Part shown: in pieces, positions 54,660-63,259 of the stretch | How the letters are laid out: every line of letters begins with the position of its first letter | Numbering within the stretch: position 1 is the stretch's first letter | Assembly: GCF_019915265.1 (NCBI RefSeq) | Contig: NZ_CP082780.1 | Location: 1,922,001-1,986,000, forward strand | Direction of reading: 5' to 3' | Source of the DNA: Bacillus aquiflavi | GTDB taxonomy: Bacteria; Bacillota; Bacilli; Bacillales; Cytobacillaceae | DNA: 64,000 nucleotides | Position numbers and translations under genes: made by a program | Notes under the pieces: generated by a model | The model's input: the letters and a program-made list of their open reading frames with translations, nothing else | What the model was told of the DNA's origin: nothing | Database searches by the model: none

Positions 54660-54818
54660 CAGGATAATAAAAAAGACCTGCTCCTCTATTTTGAAGCGAA
54701 AACACGACAAATTAGCGACTGGCTTATTCGTCGACTCTATTCCATTTTCCTACAACAAAGGGGTTTTAGCGAAAGTCTTTCGATAGGGCGAGTTCAATTG
54801 TATCCGTTAAATATTTAG
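54660..54818 (+). pseudogene. Fragment of a second topoisomerase III gene
   Basis: One open stretch reads FEAKTRQISDWLIRRLYSIF, then LQQRGFSESLSIGRVQ, and stops at 54818. This corresponds to the region of TopB where a DWL segment precedes SIGRVQTP. It lies 125 bases upstream of the intact topB and has no start codon or ribosome site. Confidence 0.6.
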
Positions 54819-54943
54819 GCGTTTAAAAAAATCCTTTGATATATATAGCTTGTACGCCCCCAATTTTATTTGGATTTATTTCATTTCTAAGCAAAAAATT
54901 TAGAATTCCTTCACTAAAAAAGAGGGTAAATGGAGGTATAAAA

Positions 54944-57130
54944 ATGGTTAGTGTCATTATTTCAGAAAAACCATCCGTCGCAAAAAACATTGCGGATGCG
55001 TTAAATATAAAGAATAGAAAAGATGGATATTTTGAAGGAAAAGACTATATTGTTACTTGGGCTTTTGGACATTTATTACAACTTTATGATGTGAAGGATT
55101 ACGATGAGGGAATGGCAAAGTGGAGAATGGAAAATTTCCCTTTTATCCCTTCCCATTTTCGCTATAAAATAAAAAGTGACCCTCGTCATAAAGAAAAAGA
55201 AGATCTTGGTGCTAAAAAGCAGTTGAAAATCATATATCACTTGATCAATCGAAATGATGTAGATTCAGTGATATCAGCTTGTGATTATGATCGTGAAGGA
55301 CAAGTTATTGGGGATACGATTATTTATAATCTAAAAACAAAAAAACAAGTTTATCGCTTATTATTGAACGAATGGACGCCAGATGAAGTGTTAAAAGGAC
55401 TCCAAAACTTAAAACCAAATACGGAAATGAGACCTCTTCTAGACGCTGGTATTAGCCGTCAGTGGGCTGATTGGGTAATTGGAATTAATTTAACTTCTGT
55501 GGCAACCTTGAAGTTTCAGAAGGGTTCTGGAAAGGCACTGAACATTGGAAGAGTGCTACTTCCAACGCTAAAAATTATTTATGATCGAGATAAGGAAATT
55601 GAAAACTTTGTACCTGAAGATTATTTTAAATTAGCTACCACATTTAAAACAAAAGATGGTAATGAGTACGAAGGGACATATGTGGAAGATGAAAAAGATA
55701 AATTTAAGAATAAGGAAACTTTGGTATTCATCCAACAAGCTCTAAGTAATCAAACAGCCACAATCTTAGACAAAAAAGTTGAACGAAAAAAAGAATATCC
55801 TCCATATTTATTTAACTTGTCGAACTTACAAGGTTTTATAACGAGTAAATATAAAGGCTGGACTTCTGACAAAGTCCTGAAAGTGGCTCAATCTCTTTAT
55901 GAAAAGAAATATATTACGTATCCACGTACTGCTAGTGTAGTATTGGAAGAAAGTTTAGTAGATAAAGCAGCTAAGGTACTCAATAATCTGAAAAAAGGAC
56001 TGCCATATGAAAATGAAATTACATTTGCAAAAAAGAAACGTTTTTTTAATAATTCAAAAGTAGAAAGTCACAGTGCAATAACTCCGACATATTTACTTCC
56101 AAAATCATTATCGGGGGATGAAGAAATTGTTTATCATGCTATTAAAAATCGCTTTATTATGCAGTTTATGCCTATTGCTGAGCATGAAGAAACTAATATT
56201 ATCACCAAAGTTAATCATGATGAAATAAAAGGTCTGTTTACATCAAAAGGGAAAGTACAGCTCATTGAGGGATGGAAAAAGATTGAGAAAATCGAATCAA
56301 AGGATACTATTCTACCTTTAGTTAATATAAATGAGATTGTGAGTATTGTAGACCACAAATTGACTTCTCATGTGACCAAACCACCAAAGCACCATACAGA
56401 AAAAACATTATTAAGAGTAATGGAAACATGCGGCAAGGGTAAAGGCAAAGAGGATGAAGACAGTGAAGAAATGATGGCTGCTATTTTAAGTGGTTATAGC
56501 ATTGGTACTCCAGCTACGAGAGCTGAAACAATAAAAAAGTTAAAAGATGTCGGCTATATTACTACTCAAAATAAAAGTTTAATTTGTACGGTACTGGGAA
56601 GAAAGTTAGTTGAAACATTTCCGGTAAAAGAATTATTTGATTTAGAATTTACCGGTAGATTGAAAAAAACATTGTTTGATATTGAAAAGCAAAACCTTAA
56701 TAAAGAAAGTTTCTTGAACTTAATTTTTGATTTTACAACAGATGCTGTTAAAACAATTAAAAATAAAAAAGACATTATTATTAATGAAGTATCAAATGAA
56801 AAGAAAACCATTGAGGTTCTTGGAAAGTGTCCTCTTTGCGGGCATGGAATTATTGAAGGGCAAAAAGGCTTTGGATGCAGCAACTGGAAAAATGGCTGTA
56901 AATTTGTCATTTGGAAAAATGATAAATATTTAGCATCGATGAAAAAGAAACCAACAAAAACAATGGTAAAAAGCCTTTTAAAAAATGGAGTCGTTTTGGT
57001 TAAAGGACTAACGAGTAAAAAAGGCAATAAGTTTGATGCATATTTACGATATGAGAAAAATTCTGATAACGAATATTTTAGTTGGAAGCTGGAGTTTCTT
57101 GAAAAGCAAGAAGTAAAAAAAAGAAATTGA
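54944..57130 (+). CDS. topB: DNA topoisomerase III (type IA)
   Basis: About 728 residues. The start is the ATG eight bases after GGAGGT, 36 codons inside the longest frame. TOPRIM domain: VIISEKPSVAKNIADAL and SACDYDREGQVIGD (DxD plus Glu). The catalytic tyrosine is in KYITYPRTAS; GTPATRAETI follows. A C-terminal zinc-ribbon-like CPLCGHGIIEGQKGFGC with a later Cys completes it. It decatenates and relaxes negatively supercoiled DNA. Plasmid and ICE-type Bacillus elements often carry such topB genes, consistent with the accessory region. Confidence 0.93.
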   Translation: MVSVIISEKPSVAKNIADALNIKNRKDGYFEGKDYIVTWAFGHLLQLYDVKDYDEGMAKWRMENFPFIPSHFRYKIKSDPRHKEKEDLGAKKQLKIIYHLINRNDVDSVISACDYDREGQVIGDTIIYNLKTKKQVYRLLLNEWTPDEVLKGLQNLKPNTEMRPLLDAGISRQWADWVIGINLTSVATLKFQKGSGKALNIGRVLLPTLKIIYDRDKEIENFVPEDYFKLATTFKTKDGNEYEGTYVEDEKDKFKNKETLVFIQQALSNQTATILDKKVERKKEYPPYLFNLSNLQGFITSKYKGWTSDKVLKVAQSLYEKKYITYPRTASVVLEESLVDKAAKVLNNLKKGLPYENEITFAKKKRFFNNSKVESHSAITPTYLLPKSLSGDEEIVYHAIKNRFIMQFMPIAEHEETNIITKVNHDEIKGLFTSKGKVQLIEGWKKIEKIESKDTILPLVNINEIVSIVDHKLTSHVTKPPKHHTEKTLLRVMETCGKGKGKEDEDSEEMMAAILSGYSIGTPATRAETIKKLKDVGYITTQNKSLICTVLGRKLVETFPVKELFDLEFTGRLKKTLFDIEKQNLNKESFLNLIFDFTTDAVKTIKNKKDIIINEVSNEKKTIEVLGKCPLCGHGIIEGQKGFGCSNWKNGCKFVIWKNDKYLASMKKKPTKTMVKSLLKNGVVLVKGLTSKKGNKFDAYLRYEKNSDNEYFSWKLEFLEKQEVKKRN

Positions 57131-57590
57131 AATTAACACGATTTAAAATAAGGGCTCTGTTAAAGTTTCATGTTGATTTTAAAAAAATTAGAACTTCCAA
57201 TGATCAGGAAGTTCTAATTCGTAGTATAGTCTTATTCAGCTAAAGCCACGTTTCTCTAATTAGAGGGAACGCTGTGAAAGGGGCTCCCCCTGCGTCGAAT
57301 AGCACTCTATTTAGTAAGAAATAGCGTGCTATAAGCTTCCGCTAATAAGTGCGAGAATTTACCTTAACAGTTTGGCTGACGAAACCCTACCTGATGGGGC
57401 GGTGTAAATTATGGGGCTTGGGTTGAATAAATACGTAAGAATACAATTAAAGATATCACAACGTTAAAATATTTAAGTTAAAGTTTAAAAAAGAGATTGT
57501 GAAAAAATGCACTTAAAGTAAAAGGTGAGTATGATTTTCTTTTGACTTTTTTTAAAAGAGAATCTATAATTATCACTGTACTTTTACATT
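57131..57590. other. Gap with hairpins after topB
   Basis: ATTAGAACTTCC/GGAAGTTCTAAT at 57187-57218 forms a hairpin whose T tract lies on the minus strand although no minus-strand gene is near. ATAGCAC...GTGCTAT with inner CTATTT/AAATAG at 57299-57332 is a second strong hairpin. GC-richer 57380-57425 (CTACCTGATGGGGCGGTG) is not recognised. No gene is assigned. Confidence 0.5.
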
Positions 57591-57610
57591 CTAAGGAGGA
57601 TTATTAAAAA

Positions 57611-57655
57611 ATGACACAGTTTATGAGACTACGATTCCCAACTTTGAACCAGTAA
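57611..57655 (+). CDS. ErmD-like macrolide-sensing leader peptide
   Basis: Fourteen codons after AAGGAGGA encode MTQFMRLRFPTLNQ, differing at only two positions from the leader peptide of ermD/ermK (MTHSMRLRFPTLNQ as I recall it). In that leader the Arg-Leu-Arg motif stalls macrolide-bound ribosomes. Stalling here would alter folding of the 360-base leader that contains two terminators before the rRNA methyltransferase gene. So the peptide most likely serves as a drug sensor for transcription attenuation. Confidence 0.85.
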   Translation: MTQFMRLRFPTLNQ

Positions 57656-57828
57656 TTAAATACGTTCAAAGACTCTGTTTTGTGTATACAGAGTAAACGG
57701 GATTAGTCTGTCCTTTTTTAATAATCTTCATTTCATATTAGGAAAACACATTTCTTGTTCATCAGAATATTTACGGTGTGTTTTCTCATACTATCGTAGT
57801 GCGATGATAGTAAAAATATGTAATGTTT

Positions 57829-57860
57829 AGAAAGGCTGATGATTCTGCCTTTCTTTATTT
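57829..57860 (+). terminator. Attenuator terminator 1 of the methyltransferase leader
   Basis: AGAAAGGC / GCCTTTCT around TGATGATTCT, followed by TTATTT. Upstream hairpins (CTATCG/CGATGATAG at 57791-57810 and GAAAACACA/TGTGTTTTC at 57741-57786) are candidate alternative partners. Confidence 0.7.
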
Positions 57861-57967
57861 ATGTCCAATTTACCACCATTATTTCTCAAAAGAAAGGTTT
57901 TATTTGAGGACGGCTTCTATCAGCTCAAACAAACCTAATAAGGATGGGGCTTCTTCCCTTTACTCTG

Positions 57968-57997
57968 AAATCACAGGCAGATTGCCTGTGATTTTTT
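57968..57997 (+). terminator. Attenuator terminator 2, directly before rlmA start
   Basis: AAATCACAGGC / GCCTGTGATTT around AGATT, then T6, only 22 bases before the ATG of the methyltransferase. A terminator at this place must be bypassed for expression. Confidence 0.85.
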
Positions 57998-58019
57998 ATT
58001 ATCTGAAAGGAAGAGAAAC

Positions 58020-58898
58020 ATGACTAAAAAAATAAAGAGCATTGAAGTTTTTAGAGAATTTGTAGAAGCATTTAGATGTCCACACTGTAAGGGTCCTTTT
58101 CAGGTTGTTGATTTAAAAAGCCTAAAATGTACTAAAAATCATACTTTTGATTTTGCTAAACAAGGATATGTGAACTTGACAACTCATTCCTCTAAAAGTC
58201 TTTACGATAAAAAACTATTTGAAGCAAGGCAGAGAATCATTATGGAAAGTAACTTATTCGCATTGCTTCATAAGAAGATCTCGAAGATGATAAATGACCA
58301 CTTGGATGATTTCCCCCGTTTTCCATTCCTAATTCTTGATGCAGGCTGTGGCGAAGGTTCACATTTACACAAGGTTTTAGATGATTGCAGAAATACAGCA
58401 ATAACAGGGGTTGGGTTAGATATTTCTAAGGCTGGCATTGTAATGGCCGCCAAAAATTATAAAGAACCCATTTGGCTTGTGGGTGATCTAGCAAAATCAC
58501 CATTAAAAGATCAATCGTTTCATGTCATTCTTAATATTTTATCGCCATCAAATTACAAAGAATTTAAAAGAATTTTAGTTCCGAATGGTCTTGTTATCAA
58601 AGTGGTCCCTCGCCCGAATTATTTAAAGGAACTGCGAGAAACACTTTTCGAAAATACAAAAAAGGTGATTTATAAAAGTAGCGATACAGCAGAGCTTTTT
58701 AAAAAACATTTCAAATTAAAAGCTGTTTATAACCTATGTTATACAAAAAAATTGAACCAAGCAGAACAAATTAATTTAGTTCAAATGTCTCCCCTTTCTT
58801 GGAATTCGGAAAGAACAGATATTGATTCATTTATTAATCGGGCTTCATCTGAGGTTACAGTCGATTTAGATATATTAATTGGATTAAATGTTCAATGA
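58020..58898 (+). CDS. 23S rRNA (guanine-N1)-methyltransferase, RlmA/TlrB family
   Basis: 292 residues. The N-terminal zinc site is Cys20, Cys23, Cys37 and His41 (FRCPHCKGPF, LKCTKNHTFD), followed by DFAKQGYVNL, the SAM motif LDAGCGEGSHL and GLDISKAGIVMAAK. RlmA(I) modifies G745, RlmA(II)/TlrB modifies G748; in Gram-positives the G748 enzyme contributes to tylosin resistance and affects telithromycin. The macrolide-type leader peptide and terminators upstream indicate drug-inducible resistance, resembling B. subtilis yxjB. Its stop overlaps the start of the MFS remnant (ATGA). Confidence 0.9.
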   Translation: MTKKIKSIEVFREFVEAFRCPHCKGPFQVVDLKSLKCTKNHTFDFAKQGYVNLTTHSSKSLYDKKLFEARQRIIMESNLFALLHKKISKMINDHLDDFPRFPFLILDAGCGEGSHLHKVLDDCRNTAITGVGLDISKAGIVMAAKNYKEPIWLVGDLAKSPLKDQSFHVILNILSPSNYKEFKRILVPNGLVIKVVPRPNYLKELRETLFENTKKVIYKSSDTAELFKKHFKLKAVYNLCYTKKLNQAEQINLVQMSPLSWNSERTDIDSFINRASSEVTVDLDILIGLNVQ

Positions 58899-59167
58899 TT
58901 GGAAAAAGAACATTATTCTTTTTCCATTCGGCCAAACTTTATCACTTTTTGGGTATCATCTCTAGTTCAGTATCCCATTACGCGGTATATCACTCTAAAT
59001 ACGCAGTCAGGTGTCATGATGACAATTTCGATTTTATGTGGATTCGCCTACTTTTATTCTATCTCCGTTTCGAGGTATGGGCTGATGGCTACAATCGGAA
59101 AATGCTAATTGTATTATCAGATGCATTAGTTGCAATTTCAACGATAGTATTAATGATTCTATTATGA
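58895..59167 (+). pseudogene. Truncated, frameshifted MFS efflux gene
   Basis: Starting at the ATG overlapping the methyltransferase stop, two frames together give the N-terminus of a major facilitator: EKEHYSFSIRPNFITFW, TLNTQSGVMMTISILCGF, then VWADGYNRKMLIVLSDALVA with the motif-A-like loop, and STIVLMILL. Only about 90 of some 400 residues remain. The overlap with the methyltransferase and the Mef-like start suggest a former macrolide efflux partner. At least two frameshifts break it. Confidence 0.75.
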
Positions 59168-59187
59168 TCTTATATCATATAAATAAT

Positions 59188-59217
59188 CAAAAATAACCCG
59201 TGCAAAAGCACGGGATT
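59188..59217 (-). terminator. Terminator of the hydantoinase operon
   Basis: CCCGTGC / GCACGGG with a TTTT loop and TTATTTTTG on the minus strand, starting right at the stop codon of hyuB. Confidence 0.85.
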
Positions 59218-59219
59218 TA

Positions 59220-61196
59220 CTATTCGTTCCAATAGTGGGCTGAGCGAGTTTTTAACATTTTGCGAAATTGTGATGTTGACCGCGGAAGTAGTTCCCCGTT
59301 TGAAAAATCGATCAAAACACCATAACAGCGAATAAGATCAAATTTATCAATCTTTCCTTCCTGATACATCGAAACTACTTTTTCTGGATCTTCATTCAAC
59401 CATTGGAGCCGATTTTCACGAATGAAATGGCGGGCAATTTCAGTTTTACTTTCATCGATTTCAAATAAATCTAAATCGCGGTCTTTTTCAATAATCACAA
59501 CGCCGTAATCTTTTTCTGCTCTTTCAATCGTTACATAACCGTCAATTACATCTTCAAGTACGGCTTTTGGATCGCGTTTTAGCGGATCTCCAAGGCCTCC
59601 TCCTCCAGCGGATGGACGTGTAAAAACATCGCCTGATTGGATTTTTACGTTTGAAAAAATGGCGCCAAGGTATTTTTCTTTATCCGTACCTGGGTTTAGC
59701 ACTGCCCCATGGGGATTGGACGGCAGGCCGCCAAAAATTCCCCAAGTGATTGAACGGGAACGATCACAGCAATAAGACATAACCGTGTTAGATGCCTCTG
59801 TAATCATCCCGCCTTTTTCTAAACCGCAGCCGCCACGAAATTGGCCGGGCCCTCCTGAATCAGGAATAATTTCATGTTTCGTCGTCAGAACAGGAGAAAG
59901 GCGCTCTTGTCCTTCACACGGCTGAATGCTAAGTCCAACGCCAAATACCGGCGACATCACATTTGCTCCGTCTCGATCGGAACGACCTCCATGTCCTCCT
60001 GCCATCCAGTCATACCACATAAAATAATGATCTCTGTCAGGGCGCTTATCCCAACCGCCAATAAGGAGATACTCGAGATTAAAAGAACATGCGATTGCTC
60101 GTTCCGGCATAATATGGGACCAAAGTTCAAAACATGAATTTAAAATTTTTTCATAAGCACCTGAACAAAATCCAGTCACTGCTACAGGCCATGGGGCATT
60201 AACGACTGAATTTTCAGGCAAATAAACTTTCACGGCTCGATAAAAACCTGAGTTAAGAGGGATATCAGGGAAAAAGGTTTTCGTCCCAGCATACGCAGCT
60301 GAAAGAGAGGCCCCGAAACCAGCATTTAAAAAACAGCCAATATACGGATGGCTACCGCTCATATTATACTCGATTTCATCATCGTGAATCGTCATTTTCA
60401 CTTTAATCGGAATCAATCCATCTCCTTGAACCGGATCCATATCAATAAAATCAGTTGTCTCCCACGTCCCATCTGCAAGTTCACGAATTCTAGCACGGGT
60501 TAATCTTTCTACGTAATCTTGAACCTCAGAAAAAGCAGTAAGGACTGTTTCTAAACCGTATTTTTTTACAAGGACAAGAAGCTGCTTCTCCCCGACTTTT
60601 GTTGCCTCAGCTTGGGAACGAAGGTCACCGAGACGCTCCTCAGGAACACGCATGTTAGAAACGAGCATGTTAGCTACATCTTTTAAAAAGACGCCTTGCG
60701 AATAAATACGAAGCGGCGGAATCCGCATTCCCTCTCCGTAATGGTCTTTTGACTGGATATCAAATGATCCTGGGACAGAGCCTCCCATATCCGCCCAATG
60801 TCCATTACATTGCATAAAGGCAATGATTTTTCCTTCACAAAAAACAGGACGAATGAGACGAGTATCATTAAAATGGGTTCCTCCTCTGTAAGGATCGTTA
60901 ATAATAAAAATGTCTCCTGGATGAATATCATCACCGAAATCCTCGAGTACCGCTTTTGCCGTTAAATGCAATGTACCGACGTGAACAGAAATGTCTTGCG
61001 TTCCTTGCATAATCGTGTTTCCATTAGCATCACACAGTGCCGAGCTAAAGTCGCGGTTGTAAATGACAAAAGAGTAACACGTCCGCAAAATTTGTTCAGA
61101 CATTTGATCGACAAGGTTAACAAAGGCATTTTTCAACACTTCAAAAGTAACCGGGTCTAGCTTGCTGCGAAACTCCGATACGCTTTTCGTTTCCAT
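59220..61196 (-). CDS. hyuB: Hydantoinase B / oxoprolinase family subunit
   Basis: 658 residues, a HydB domain: DPVTFEVLKNAFVNLVDQMS at the start, DISVHVGTLHLT, HPGDIFIINDPYRGGTHFND (metal-binding acidic and His residues), CNGHWADMGG, and late GGPGQFRGGCGLEKG and PSAGGGGLGDP. With HyuA it forms an ATP-dependent enzyme opening cyclic amides (N-methylhydantoin, 5-oxoproline, caprolactam) or a related carboxylase; the substrate cannot be chosen from sequence. It lies 14 bases after hyuA. By eye the three genes here are richer in GC than the accessory island next to them. Confidence 0.93.
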   Translation of the reverse strand: METKSVSEFRSKLDPVTFEVLKNAFVNLVDQMSEQILRTCYSFVIYNRDFSSALCDANGNTIMQGTQDISVHVGTLHLTAKAVLEDFGDDIHPGDIFIINDPYRGGTHFNDTRLIRPVFCEGKIIAFMQCNGHWADMGGSVPGSFDIQSKDHYGEGMRIPPLRIYSQGVFLKDVANMLVSNMRVPEERLGDLRSQAEATKVGEKQLLVLVKKYGLETVLTAFSEVQDYVERLTRARIRELADGTWETTDFIDMDPVQGDGLIPIKVKMTIHDDEIEYNMSGSHPYIGCFLNAGFGASLSAAYAGTKTFFPDIPLNSGFYRAVKVYLPENSVVNAPWPVAVTGFCSGAYEKILNSCFELWSHIMPERAIACSFNLEYLLIGGWDKRPDRDHYFMWYDWMAGGHGGRSDRDGANVMSPVFGVGLSIQPCEGQERLSPVLTTKHEIIPDSGGPGQFRGGCGLEKGGMITEASNTVMSYCCDRSRSITWGIFGGLPSNPHGAVLNPGTDKEKYLGAIFSNVKIQSGDVFTRPSAGGGGLGDPLKRDPKAVLEDVIDGYVTIERAEKDYGVVIIEKDRDLDLFEIDESKTEIARHFIRENRLQWLNEDPEKVVSMYQEGKIDKFDLIRCYGVLIDFSNGELLPRSTSQFRKMLKTRSAHYWNE

Positions 61197-61210
61197 ACGA
61201 TTCTCCTTCC

Positions 61211-63244
61211 TTACATTGAATGAATTAAAATATTTCCATAGCGATCAACTTCCGCAGTAAACTCCGGCGGAACAACAATCGTTGAATCAAGTTGTTCGAT
61301 AATAGCAGGTCCGTTAATGAGAGCTCCAACAGGGATATGAAGCCGGCTGTAAATATTTGTTTGCACAAATCCGCTAGCTTCTTCAAAATACACTTGACGT
61401 ACTTCTTTAAGAGCATCGGCAAGGTTACCTAAAGGCTCACTAGCTGGAATTTCTGGCTTCGGCACAACGCCGATAGCTGCGACTCGGAGACCGTAAATTT
61501 CTACCTGTTGATTCCGATCAGAGAAAGCGAATTCTCGCTCATGCTCCTTGTGAAAATGATCAAGCTCTTCGGCAAGGGATTGAAGCGGACGGGCAGTTGT
61601 TACGGCAAGCGAACGCCATTGACCTGCATAGCGCATATCCATATAACGAACGAGATGGCGGTTTTCTCTTTCCACTCCTTCCTCAGCAAGAAGGGCATCC
61701 GCTTCTTTTTCCATTGCCGTAAATTGTTCTTCTAGATCTTTTGCAGAAACTTTACTGGCGTTCGCTAAAAACGTTTTCGTTACGTCATGGCGGACATCAA
61801 CAAGAAGACAACCCATTGCAGCCGCCACTCCTGGATGAGGGGGAACGATAACAGTCGGAATTTCCATTTCCTTAGCAAGATATGCACCGTGAAGTGCACC
61901 GGCGCCGCCGAAAGCGACAAGAGCAAAATCCCGAGGATCATAGCCACGACGTACAGAAATAAGACGGATAGCATCACACATATTAGCGTTTGCTACTTTT
62001 AAAATAGCGTCTGCCGCTTCCTCAACAGAATAATTGTAAACGTTTGCAATTTTATTTATTGCTTCAAGCGATTTTTTCTTATCCAACTCCATCTGCCCAT
62101 CTAGCAGTCTAGTATTTAGACGGCCAAGCACGAGATTGGCATCAGTATTTGTCGGTTCCGTTCCTCCTTTTCCATAACAGGCAGGTCCAGGTGCTGCACC
62201 AGCGCTTTGCGGTCCATTCCTTAACGAACCACCTTGGTCGACCCAGGCAAGACTGCCGCCTCCAGCCCCAATTGTTAAAATTTCAATCGAAGGAAACCCA
62301 ATTGGATAGCCATATTCGATATACCAGTCTTTCGTTACCCTCAGCTCCCCATTATACATAAGAGAAATATCGGTACTTGTTCCACCCATATCAAGACCGA
62401 TAGCATTTTGAAATCCACAAAGATTAGCAATATATTTACTCGCAATCGCCCCAGCTGCGATACCAGAACTTGCTAGACGGGCTGAATAGCGCGGAACCGT
62501 TTCGCTTGTCATAACACCTCCTCCTGAATGAATCACAAGAATGTCGCCCTCGTAATTGCGGCTCTCCATCTCATTTTCAAGCTTTTGAATATAGCGGCTC
62601 ACAATAGGACCGAGAACCGCATTCACGATCGTTGTACTCGTTCGCTCGTGTTCAAATATTTCTGGTAACGTCTCGCTCGATGTACAAATATAGACATTTG
62701 GCAATTCCTCTTGGAAAATCTCCTTCACTCTTAATTCATTAGAGCTATTCATGTAAGCATTTATAAAGCTGATCGCTATCGCTTCAACTCCCCGCTTTTG
62801 CAACTTTTTTGCTAAAGCACGAACTTCCTGTTCATCAATTTCCTCGACTACAACCCCAGCATAATCCACTCTTTCTGTCACTTCAAAACGGTCGCGGCGA
62901 CGGATATACGGAGGAGCTACATCTTCATAAGCATCCCAAAGATCAAGCTTTGTTCCTCGGCGGATTTCTGGCACATCCCGAAATCCCTTTGTTGTAACAA
63001 AAGCTGCTTTCGGAAGCTTTCTTTCAATTAAAGCATTCGTTCCTACTGTCGTCCCATGGGAAAAGGAAATAATTTCATTTCCCTTCACACCTGATTTTTC
63101 AAGTCCTTGAAGCATGCCGATTTCTGGGTTTGCAGGCGTTGAAGATGTTTTCGTAACATACATTTGTTTTGTGTTTTCATTATAAATAAACACATCTGTA
63201 AAAGTGCCGCCTACATCGATAGCTACTCGGTAACGTTCCATCAA
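61211..63244 (-). CDS. hyuA: Hydantoinase A / oxoprolinase family subunit
   Basis: 677 residues, an ASKHA-type ATPase subunit: RYRVAIDVGGTFTDVFIY (phosphate 1), SHGTTVGTNALIERK, NAIGLDMGGTSTDISLMYNG (phosphate 2), GPACYGKGGTEPTNTDANLV and VAFGGAGALHGAYLAKEM. It phosphorylates the substrate or its tautomer in the two-subunit hydantoinase/oxoprolinase or related carboxylase complex with the adjacent HyuB. A GGAGGAT-type ribosome site precedes it, 15 bases after the permease gene. Together the three genes look like an uptake and ring-opening operon. Confidence 0.93.
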   Translation of the reverse strand: MMERYRVAIDVGGTFTDVFIYNENTKQMYVTKTSSTPANPEIGMLQGLEKSGVKGNEIISFSHGTTVGTNALIERKLPKAAFVTTKGFRDVPEIRRGTKLDLWDAYEDVAPPYIRRRDRFEVTERVDYAGVVVEEIDEQEVRALAKKLQKRGVEAIAISFINAYMNSSNELRVKEIFQEELPNVYICTSSETLPEIFEHERTSTTIVNAVLGPIVSRYIQKLENEMESRNYEGDILVIHSGGGVMTSETVPRYSARLASSGIAAGAIASKYIANLCGFQNAIGLDMGGTSTDISLMYNGELRVTKDWYIEYGYPIGFPSIEILTIGAGGGSLAWVDQGGSLRNGPQSAGAAPGPACYGKGGTEPTNTDANLVLGRLNTRLLDGQMELDKKKSLEAINKIANVYNYSVEEAADAILKVANANMCDAIRLISVRRGYDPRDFALVAFGGAGALHGAYLAKEMEIPTVIVPPHPGVAAAMGCLLVDVRHDVTKTFLANASKVSAKDLEEQFTAMEKEADALLAEEGVERENRHLVRYMDMRYAGQWRSLAVTTARPLQSLAEELDHFHKEHEREFAFSDRNQQVEIYGLRVAAIGVVPKPEIPASEPLGNLADALKEVRQVYFEEASGFVQTNIYSRLHIPVGALINGPAIIEQLDSTIVVPPEFTAEVDRYGNILIHSM

Positions 63245-63259
63245 CCATTCATCCTCCTT

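Noticed and set aside
57148..57172. IS6-like end (GGCTCTGTTAAAGTTTC) after topB
   Set aside because: Only partial resemblance, no partner end and no transposase nearby.
59874..60137. Plus-strand frames within hyuA and hyuB
   Set aside because: They are antisense shadows of long, conserved genes with no start signals.
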